A stretch of DNA of 64,000 nucleotides from assembly GCA_022736275.1 (NCBI GenBank), contig DZBJ01000014.1, positions 1-64,000 of the forward strand. The letters are read 5' to 3'. Source of the stretch: Rikenella microfusus (lineage in GTDB: Bacteria > Bacteroidota > Bacteroidia > Bacteroidales > VadinHA17). Position numbers and translations under genes: made by a program. The notes beneath the pieces are model-generated. The model worked only from the letters and a program-made list of their open reading frames with translations. It ran no database searches and was not told where the DNA came from. Shown piece after piece: positions 34,192-40,858 of the stretch; positions within the stretch are counted from its first letter, which is position 1; each line of letters opens with the position of its first letter.

Positions 34192-35193
34192 TTGCCCTCA
34201 AGAACTAAATATCTGATCACCCTGCTGTTCTCAGTCTCGGTTTTTACCAGAGGGCAGGATCCGCAGTTCTCGCAGTTTTATGCAAATCAGCTTTACCTTG
34301 CGCCTTCATTCGCAGGTGCCACAGAAGACTACCGGGTTGCACTGAACTGGCGTAATCAGTGGCCATCGATACCGGGCGTATTTCACACTTACAGTGTCTC
34401 CTTTGACAAGGCCGTGCCGAACTTCAACTCCGGCATCGGCATACTCGCTACCTATGATGTGGCGGGCTCAGGCGATCTCAGCACCACGAACCTGGGACTG
34501 CTCTACTCATATGACATCCAGATTAACGAAGAGTGGCACCTGAGACCAGGCGTGAATTTCAAGTTTACCTACCTCGGGCTCGACCTGATGAAACTGACAT
34601 GGAACAGCCAGATAACAACAGGAGGGACCCTGCCTCCGATCACTCCGCCACCCTTCGACAACGTGGCTGACATCGACTTCGCGGCATCGGCTCTTGTCTT
34701 CAATGAGAAGATATGGGGGGGATTTACCGTTGACCACCTGCTCAGACCCCGCGTCTCGTTCTGGGGAAATAGCAGTTCCATCCCCATCAAGGTTGACCTC
34801 TTCGGAGGATTTCAGATCATCAGCCGCGGAAGACTAAAAAAGAAACTCACGGAGGTGATGTCGGTGGCCGCAAACGTGATGTTCCAGGGCGATTTCTACC
34901 AGTCAGACATTGGACTCTATTACTTCAAGCATCCGCTCGTATTCGGTGTGTGGTACAGGGGCATTCCGTTTGCTACCTCAGACGATGTCTCAGCACAGGC
35001 CGGTGATGCAGTCATAGGTATGCTCGGCATTAAAACCGATCAGCTCAATATAGGCCTCAGTTACGACTTCACCATATCGAACCTCATAACTTCATCGGGC
35101 GGAGCGTACGAGATATCACTCATCTATACGTTCACATCGGAACAGGTGAAACGAGGACAGAAGATACACGCTATTCCCTGTCCCGAGTTCTGA
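34192..35193 (+). CDS. PorP/SprF family type IX secretion outer-membrane protein
   Basis: The 333-residue protein begins at TTG because no other start keeps the signal peptide (hydrophobic L/F/V run, cleavage near T-R-G-Q). The mature N-terminus QDPQFSQFYANQLYLAPSFAG is the family hallmark, followed by N-W-R-N-Q-W-P and about 14 amphipathic strands. PorP/SprF barrels bind type B C-terminal domains at the cell surface and usually sit beside their cargo. Here the neighbour is the PKD protein with such a domain, which supports a functional pair. Confidence 0.9.
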   Translation: MPSRTKYLITLLFSVSVFTRGQDPQFSQFYANQLYLAPSFAGATEDYRVALNWRNQWPSIPGVFHTYSVSFDKAVPNFNSGIGILATYDVAGSGDLSTTNLGLLYSYDIQINEEWHLRPGVNFKFTYLGLDLMKLTWNSQITTGGTLPPITPPPFDNVADIDFAASALVFNEKIWGGFTVDHLLRPRVSFWGNSSSIPIKVDLFGGFQIISRGRLKKKLTEVMSVAANVMFQGDFYQSDIGLYYFKHPLVFGVWYRGIPFATSDDVSAQAGDAVIGMLGIKTDQLNIGLSYDFTISNLITSSGGAYEISLIYTFTSEQVKRGQKIHAIPCPEF

Positions 35194-35255
35194 CGATCGG
35201 CACCGCTTTCTTCGCCGGCACCTCCCATTCTGCTTTTTCATATTTAAAATTTGTG

Positions 35256-35263
35256 TATGTTTG
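35256..35263 (+). promoter_or_regulatory. Predicted -7 box (TATGTTTG) for the lipoprotein OmpH gene
   Basis: An exact TAnnTTTG match 37 bases before the ATG at 35301. Confidence 0.5.
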
Positions 35264-35300
35264 TGCAACTATTTGTTGAACCATAACCTTAATTTCTGAA

Positions 35301-35903
35301 ATGAACAGATCATCTTTATTAAAGAACACCCTGACAATATCAGCACTGGTTTTTGCCGGAATCCTTGTCACCGGTGGCTGCAACAAAACAGGTACTGCGA
35401 ATGCTGAAGGCAAATCTTCAACGGTGACGGCAGGCATCGTTTTCGTTGAACTTGATTCCATCATTGCCAATTTTGACATGGCAACAGACAAGTCCTCAGA
35501 GCTTGAGGCCAAAACGAAAAACTCCGAGGCTGAGCTCACAGCCAAGTCGCAGGCCTTTGACCGTGACGTAAGGGATTACCAGAACAAAGCCCAGAAGGGA
35601 CTTATCACAAGGGCTACTGCCGCTGAGATGGAGCAGACACTTGCACAGCAGCAGCAGAGCCTTATCGCCCTGCGTGACCAGATGGCCTATAACCTGAATG
35701 AAGAGGGTGTTGTGGCACAGAGACAGGTGCTTGAGTATATTAACCAGTACCTGGCTGAATACAATGCTGAGCATGGTTATCAGTACATCCTTGCCAGGCA
35801 GTTCCCCGGCCCCGTTCTTTTCGCCGACTCCACTCTTGATGTCACCGCTGATGTTATCGCCGGCCTGAATGCCAAGTACAACGCGGAGAAAAACACGAAA
35901 TAA
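35301..35903 (+). CDS. OmpH/Skp-family lipoprotein
   Basis: The 200-residue protein has a lipoprotein signal (L-V-T-G-G-C, Cys near residue 28). It then has an OmpH core: A-G-I-V-F-V-E-L-D-S-I at the mature start, a coiled-coil of about 80 residues rich in Ala/Gln/Glu, and a Y-Q-Y-I-L-A-R-Q-F-P-G strand. A lipid-anchored Skp relative differs from the two soluble copies behind bamA. It may work tethered to a membrane, perhaps for the nearby PorP or other barrel clients (inference from position). Confidence 0.85.
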   Translation: MNRSSLLKNTLTISALVFAGILVTGGCNKTGTANAEGKSSTVTAGIVFVELDSIIANFDMATDKSSELEAKTKNSEAELTAKSQAFDRDVRDYQNKAQKGLITRATAAEMEQTLAQQQQSLIALRDQMAYNLNEEGVVAQRQVLEYINQYLAEYNAEHGYQYILARQFPGPVLFADSTLDVTADVIAGLNAKYNAEKNTK

Positions 35904-35905
35904 CT

Positions 35906-36322
35906 TCAGTCATCTGAAGGCTTCGTAGCCCGCTTAACGGCGGGCTTCGATGTTTTTGACACCTTGCGGTCACGCCTTATCTTGCGCTCCTGCTCCGGGG
36001 TGACAATGATGAAGAGATCCTCGTCGGGCCTCTTCATGCGGTATTGCTCGCGGGCATACTTCTCAAGGTTCTCGTTGCTTGTCCTGAGCTCATTCAGCTT
36101 GCGGCGGTCCTCCTCGATGCGCCCCATGTAATACTCCTTCTCGCGCTCAAGCCTGTTGCGCGTCTTTATCTCACGCACACGCGAGATGAGATTGTTCGGA
36201 TCAAGAAAAATGATCCAGAGAAGGAAGATCAGTACCGTAAGTACGTACCTGTTCTTCATCCATGCGGGCATCCTGTCGCGCAGGCCTGTAAGAGAAAACC
36301 GGTGCCAGAAATCCGAGTTCAA
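35906..36322 (-). CDS. DivIC/FtsB-like septum formation protein
   Basis: This 138-residue bitopic protein (117 if the second Met at 36259 is used) has one transmembrane helix (Y-V-L-T-V-L-I-F-L-L-W-I-I-F-L). Next come the L-D-P-N-N-L-I-S-R segment, a coiled-coil, and the conserved Y-A-R-E-Q-Y-R-M-K-R-P-D-E-D-L-F box of DivIC/FtsB. A basic tail of about 30 residues follows. It should join FtsL and FtsQ in the division complex. It lies 30 bases behind thiS. Confidence 0.88.
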   Translation of the reverse strand: MNSDFWHRFSLTGLRDRMPAWMKNRYVLTVLIFLLWIIFLDPNNLISRVREIKTRNRLEREKEYYMGRIEEDRRKLNELRTSNENLEKYAREQYRMKRPDEDLFIIVTPEQERKIRRDRKVSKTSKPAVKRATKPSDD

Positions 36323-36352
36323 GGCTTTATGGACTAAATGGTTCTGCTTTTT

Positions 36353-36556
36353 TCATCCGCCGCTCATCAGATAGATCACCTGCACCGTGTCACCGTCATA
36401 TATCACCTCCCTGCCGTAACTGTCACGGCCAATGAGACGTCCGTTGATCTTCACTATCCTGAGCCTGAAGGTGTATCTCTTCAGCTCAAGCAGCTTCTCC
36501 ACGGTGATACTCTCAGCGTCAATGGTCAAGGGCTCATTGTTAAGGGTGATATTCAT
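36353..36556 (-). CDS. thiS: ThiS-like sulfur carrier protein
   Basis: The Met at 36556 gives 67 residues: M-N-I-T-L-N-N-E-P at the start, a ubiquitin-like fold, and the diagnostic diglycine end (Y-L-M-S-G-G). The longer reading frame upstream is repeat sequence and not part of the gene. ThiS is adenylated and thiocarboxylated at the C-terminal Gly to donate sulfur to thiazole. No other thi gene is in the window, which is unusual. A MoaD-like role cannot be excluded, but the sequence looks more like ThiS. Confidence 0.8.
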   Translation of the reverse strand: MNITLNNEPLTIDAESITVEKLLELKRYTFRLRIVKINGRLIGRDSYGREVIYDGDTVQVIYLMSGG

Positions 36557-36888
36557 CTCTTCAGTGATCTCCGTCTGGTTCGCGACAGGCAAAGATAGTC
36601 GAAAGTCTGTAAAGTCTGAAGGTCTATTGTCAAAAGGTCTTGTCGTAGCGAAGCGGAGATCCTGACCGAAGCGTCGGGGCGATCCTGCGGTATCGAGGTC
36701 TAATAAATTGATAATCAATTCTTAACTCTTATTTCTTAATTCTTAATTCTTCACTGCCGACTGGTACTGCCGACTGCTGACTGAATCCGACTGGCAATCG
36801 TCTGCATATTGACTATTATCATTAGAATGCGGATATTTATACTCGTAATTTGTATCTGGCACATAAAAAGTCATTTAAACATAATAAT
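36557..36888. repeat. Intergenic region with mosaic repeat, copy 3
   Basis: This 332-base gap holds no gene. It has GTCTGTAAAGTCTGAAGGTCT-type runs at 36603-36625 and a CCGAAGCGTCGG hairpin near 36667. TTCTTAACTCTTATTTCTTAATTCTTAATTCTT follows at 36718-36752 and TGCCGACTGGTACTGCCGACTGCTGACTG at 36754-36783. The ATTCTTAATTCTT part is shared with copy 7. The last 60 bases hold the likely promoter of the oxidoreductase. Confidence 0.75.
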
Positions 36889-39042
36889 ATGGATATAAGC
36901 GAAATCAAGTCAAAGCACACGCTTCTGAACAGATGGAACTACAGCTGGACCCCACTCCTTAAAGGCTATACCGACAAGACTCTCTATATCAACGTCGGCA
37001 CCCGGGAGATTAAGGAGAAAGATGTCCCCCTTGCCATGAAGGAGAAATTCATCGGAGGAAAAGGCTACGGACTGAGGTACCTGTGGGATGCCACAAAACC
37101 TGACACAAAATGGGATGACCCCGAGAATGAGATTGTCATTTCATCGGGACCGATAGGAGGCATTACGCAGTACTCCGGCAGCGGCAAGTCGTTGGTGGTA
37201 ACCATCTCCCCGCAGACTGACTCTGTCATGGACAGCAACGTGGGAGGTTTCTTCGGACCCTTCCTGAAGTTTTCGGGCTTCGATGCGATAGAACTGCAGG
37301 GCAAGGCTGCTGCTGACGTTATCGTATTCATCAACGGTGTCGATCATTACGTCGAGATCTTCGAAGCTCCCGCCGAGGCGCTTGACAGCCATGTTCTGGC
37401 TGAGCAGCTCTATGACATGTTTGCTGATGATGAAGGAGACCGCAGGAATCTTGGAATTGTCTCCACCGGATCGGCCGCTGACCATTCGCTTATAGGCATG
37501 CTCAACTTCACCTTCTATGATCCAAAGCGCAGAAAGATAAGGATGAAGCAGGCAGGGCGCGGCGGCATCGGCACTGTCTTCCGCAACAAGAAGATCAAGG
37601 CCATGGTCTGCAAAATACCCGGCGTAAAGGGCAACCTGAACAACGTCGTTGACCTCGAGGCCATCCAGGAACGCGGCCGCCGTTTCAACCGCGAGATGCG
37701 CGAGCTGGATGACAAACAGTGCAAGATGCGCCAGATAGGGACTGCTCACCTGATGGAGATCATGGATGACCATGACCTGTTGCCAACCCATAATTATAAG
37801 TTCGGGTCACATAAAGACTCTCCCAGGATTGACTCAGGCGTGTGGAAATCATTTTTCACACAGAACATACCGGACGGGTGCTGGATAGGATGTAACATGG
37901 CATGTTCCAAGGCGGTAGATGACTACGAGATCAGTACCGGACCCTACAGGGGACAAAAGGTTATAGTTGACGGACCGGAGTATGAGACAGCGGCAGGACT
38001 CGGTTCCAACGGTGGTTTCTTTGACCCGCGGTATATCATTGAAACGAACTTTTACTGCGATACCTACGGCATCTGCACCATCACATGGGGCACCAGCCTG
38101 GCATTCATGCAGGAGTGTTATGAGAAGGGCATCCTCAACAAGGATCGCACCGGGGGCCTTGAACTGACCTTTGGTAACATCCCCCCGGCACTTGAGCTGC
38201 TTCACATGGTCGCCCGCGGTGAAGGCTTCGGCCTCATCGCCGGACAGGGTGTACGCCGCATGAAGAAGATCTTTGCGGAGAAGGGGTGGGGCGACCCGCA
38301 GTTCATGCAGGACATCGGCATGGAGAACAAGGGCCTCGAGTACTCACAATACATGTCGAAGGAGTCACTTGCCCAGCAGGGCGGATACGCCCTTACCAAC
38401 AAGGGACCGCAGCACGACGAAGCCTGGCTGATTTTTATGGATATGGTTAACAACCAGATACCTACATTCGAGAACAAGGCCGAAGCACTCCACTACTTCC
38501 CGATGTTCCGCACATGGTTCGGCCTGGTCGGCCTCTGCAAGCTGCCATGGAACGACGTCGAGCCGGAGACCAACGCACAGACTGACGAGCCCGCCAAGGT
38601 TCCTGAGCATGTCGATAACTACGTCACCATCTATAAGGCAGTGACAGGCAGGGAGTTCGACAAGCACAGGCTGGTGGAAGACTCCGAGAGGGTCTATAAC
38701 TTCCAGAGGGTGTTCAACATCCGCCGGGGCTTCGGACGCCGCAAGGACGATGACCAGCCTTACAGGGCATGCGGGCCGGTGACCGTTGAGGAGTATCTCT
38801 CAAGGGAGGAACGTTATGACAAGCAGCTGAAAGAAAAGGTCGGCTTTGATCCGGAAGGAAAAAGCACGGAGGAGAAGGTCAGGGTCATGAGGCAGTACCG
38901 TGAGAAACAGTACGACCTGCTTCGCGATGCAGTGTACAAGCGCCGCGGCTGGAACAATAACGGCATACCCACCATAGAACACCTGAAGAAGATCGGAATG
39001 GATCTGCCGGAGGTGATCGAGGTGGTCACCCCGCTGCAGTAG
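36889..39042 (+). CDS. Aldehyde:ferredoxin oxidoreductase family tungsten/molybdenum enzyme
   Basis: This 717-residue protein (ATG at 36889) has the AOR N-terminal domain (L-Y-I-N-V-G-T-R-E near 33, then F-I-G-G-K-G-Y-G near 60). It has the pterin contact S-S-G-P-I-G-G, a G-C-W-I-G-C-N-M-A-C iron-sulfur motif near 330, and a late Cys in G-L-C-K-L-P-W near 555. These four Cys fit the [4Fe-4S] ligands next to a bis-pterin tungsten site. It is about 100 residues longer than archaeal AOR (about 605), mainly at the C-terminus. It oxidises an aldehyde with ferredoxin, or may run in reverse to reduce acids. It is not in an operon; korAB elsewhere in the window also uses ferredoxin. Confidence 0.88.
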   Translation: MDISEIKSKHTLLNRWNYSWTPLLKGYTDKTLYINVGTREIKEKDVPLAMKEKFIGGKGYGLRYLWDATKPDTKWDDPENEIVISSGPIGGITQYSGSGKSLVVTISPQTDSVMDSNVGGFFGPFLKFSGFDAIELQGKAAADVIVFINGVDHYVEIFEAPAEALDSHVLAEQLYDMFADDEGDRRNLGIVSTGSAADHSLIGMLNFTFYDPKRRKIRMKQAGRGGIGTVFRNKKIKAMVCKIPGVKGNLNNVVDLEAIQERGRRFNREMRELDDKQCKMRQIGTAHLMEIMDDHDLLPTHNYKFGSHKDSPRIDSGVWKSFFTQNIPDGCWIGCNMACSKAVDDYEISTGPYRGQKVIVDGPEYETAAGLGSNGGFFDPRYIIETNFYCDTYGICTITWGTSLAFMQECYEKGILNKDRTGGLELTFGNIPPALELLHMVARGEGFGLIAGQGVRRMKKIFAEKGWGDPQFMQDIGMENKGLEYSQYMSKESLAQQGGYALTNKGPQHDEAWLIFMDMVNNQIPTFENKAEALHYFPMFRTWFGLVGLCKLPWNDVEPETNAQTDEPAKVPEHVDNYVTIYKAVTGREFDKHRLVEDSERVYNFQRVFNIRRGFGRRKDDDQPYRACGPVTVEEYLSREERYDKQLKEKVGFDPEGKSTEEKVRVMRQYREKQYDLLRDAVYKRRGWNNNGIPTIEHLKKIGMDLPEVIEVVTPLQ

Positions 39043-39044
39043 CT

Positions 39045-39100
39045 ATTTGCGAATCGCCCATGTCGCCAATCGCCAATCGCCATCGCCAATTCCGAGGCTG
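39045..39100. repeat. CGCCAAT short tandem repeat, copy 4
   Basis: Five imperfect copies of the unit TCGCCAATCGCC lie between two convergent genes. It differs in sequence from the other repeat loci but has the same position after a gene end. Confidence 0.65.
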
Positions 39101-39124
39101 GTCCCGGAGCGGTCTCTTTTGCTG

Positions 39125-40651
39125 TTATTTCGCGAATTTTGACCGGGAAAAGGCAGCCTCGATCTGATCATGCGCATCAACCGGGTTGGTAAGTGGCATA
39201 TCATTGCTGAACAGATCATATCCCAGAAGGCTTGCTTTCCTGCTTTTCTCGAAAGTCGGCAGCTTTGTACGGTTGGTAGTCTCAAGGTGATTGCCCTTCC
39301 CGTCCACAATGATGATCCTTGGCAGAAAAACCCCTTTCCTCCCTATAAAGGTATCCATGACCTTCACCGCACTGTCAAATTCCTTCCTTGTGGCGCGACC
39401 CAGTGCTTCATAATGCACGATCTTCTTGTTATCCCAGGTTAAGACATTGGCGAAGCTCTCCGAGATCTTGCCGTCGATGTTCACCTCCTCATTCAGGGTG
39501 TCGTGGCCTGACGGCATAAGCAGCACCTTGCCGCCACCTCCCTCGATGTTGGCTGCATACCGGGGCATGGTGATACCACTTATCCATCCCTGCAGGTGCT
39601 TCATGTATATCTTTCCTACCTGGATCGGGGTGATGAAATGCACTATACCTCTCTCTTTGTGACATTGCAGCAGGTAGTAGGGATGCACACCTGTCCAGAA
39701 CATTCTCCTGAAGGTCTCGGCCAGGATATGGTATGTGTCATTGACGTGGTTGAGCAGCACCGTCTGGTTTCTGATGGTGAATCCGTGAGAGGTGATCTTC
39801 TTCACTGCCGCTGCAAGTTCAGCCGTAATCTCCTGGAAATGGTTGATATGGGTCATGAAATAGACATACTTCCCCGGCCCCTTGTTGTGCCTGTTGGCTG
39901 ACACCTTAACCAGTTCCAGCAACTGGTCGGTTATGAGCATCGGCAGCACCACAGGCACCCGGGTGGCTATCCTGATAACCCGGAGATGGGGTATGCGGCT
40001 CAGCTCCTCAAGGATATACTTCAGCCTTTTATCGCTTATCATCAGCGCATCTCCGCCGGTGACCAGCACCTCGTTGATATTCCTGTTGTAGCCGATGTAG
40101 AACAGCCCTTTGTCCACCTCCCGTCTGCTGACATCGGCAGAGGTATCAAGCGACTTGGCCCGCTGGCAGTGCACGCAATAAGAGGCACAGCTGGTGTTCT
40201 CAGCCACAAAAAGCGCTACCCTGTTCGGATAGCGCTGGTAGGCTGCACCGTAGCTGCGTGACCTTTCACTCATGGCTCCCTCCACGCCGGCGTCTGGGAA
40301 CATCAGGTTGGCAGGAGTGGGAACACTCTGCCAGAAGATGGGATCGAGACGCTTCTCCGAGGCCTCACCGAAGAAGACCGGATTGAACGGATCTTCCTGC
40401 ATTAGCGAGGCATAATAGGGTGTTATCCTGAGCGGCTCCTTGCCCTCCTGCCTCAGAGTACCTATGGTTCTTCTTATCTCTGCCTCCTGGTGGTCATTGA
40501 GTTTTATGATCCTCTTCAGCTGGTCGACTGACCTTATTGAGTTTTTTCTCTGCCATGCCGGGTCATTCCACTGATCATCAGTGACATCTTTCCATAATTC
40601 AATCTTGCTGTGGCTCCTGGGCTTGTACAAAAAGTCTTCATTGAAGTTCAT
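39125..40651 (-). CDS. KamA-family lysine/glutamate 2,3-aminomutase (radical SAM, PLP)
   Basis: The 508-residue protein has the radical SAM cluster motif as C-x3-C-x2-C (N-T-S-C-A-S-Y-C-V-H-C near 155). It also has the V-L-V-T-G-G-D-A-L strand, the H-P-Y-Y-L-L-Q-C-H segment, and the PLP-lysine-bearing G-G-G-K-V-L-L-M-P near 395. KamA shuttles the amino group between C2 and C3 of lysine; related enzymes use glutamate. It is about 90 residues longer than clostridial KamA (416) at both ends. There are no lysine-fermentation partners nearby, so a beta-amino-acid osmolyte role is as likely as catabolism. A -7 box and a perfect dyad lie just upstream. Confidence 0.85.
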   Translation of the reverse strand: MNFNEDFLYKPRSHSKIELWKDVTDDQWNDPAWQRKNSIRSVDQLKRIIKLNDHQEAEIRRTIGTLRQEGKEPLRITPYYASLMQEDPFNPVFFGEASEKRLDPIFWQSVPTPANLMFPDAGVEGAMSERSRSYGAAYQRYPNRVALFVAENTSCASYCVHCQRAKSLDTSADVSRREVDKGLFYIGYNRNINEVLVTGGDALMISDKRLKYILEELSRIPHLRVIRIATRVPVVLPMLITDQLLELVKVSANRHNKGPGKYVYFMTHINHFQEITAELAAAVKKITSHGFTIRNQTVLLNHVNDTYHILAETFRRMFWTGVHPYYLLQCHKERGIVHFITPIQVGKIYMKHLQGWISGITMPRYAANIEGGGGKVLLMPSGHDTLNEEVNIDGKISESFANVLTWDNKKIVHYEALGRATRKEFDSAVKVMDTFIGRKGVFLPRIIIVDGKGNHLETTNRTKLPTFEKSRKASLLGYDLFSNDMPLTNPVDAHDQIEAAFSRSKFAK

Positions 40652-40680
40652 CAGCTCCTCCGTTTTAGAAATATATTTAA

Positions 40681-40701
40681 TTATTCCACACCCTGGAATA
40701 A
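40681..40701. promoter_or_regulatory. Perfect dyad at the kamA-like promoter (candidate operator)
   Basis: TTATTCCA (40681-40688) and TGGAATAA (40694-40701) are exact inverted copies with a 5-base spacer. The dyad directly abuts the predicted -7 box at 40702-40709 and covers the expected transcription start, a position suited to repression. Confidence 0.55.
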
Positions 40702-40709
40702 CAAATATA
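40702..40709 (-). promoter_or_regulatory. Predicted -7 box (TATATTTG) for the kamA-like gene
   Basis: On the minus strand this reads TATATTTG, an exact TAnnTTTG match 50 bases before the start codon. Confidence 0.55.
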
Positions 40710-40730
40710 GCATTTTTTACGGATTTTCTG

Positions 40731-40858
40731 TCGACTCTGCGGACTTTGCAGATTGAGTATCCGCCTTTGGCGGAGACGAACCGAACCGCCGGCTGGCAGT
40801 GAGCTCGGCAAAGCCAAATCCCGATAACGAAGTGTATCGGGACTTTCGACTTCCTCAG
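40731..40858. repeat. Intergenic mosaic repeat, copy 5
   Basis: Bases 40779-40850 match the reverse complement of 47532-47604 with about five differences over some 72 bases. It contains a hairpin, CCCGATA/TATCGGG with an 8-base loop. It lies between the kamA-like promoter and the 3' end of the phosphoesterase fusion gene, whose stop is at 40855. Confidence 0.8.
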
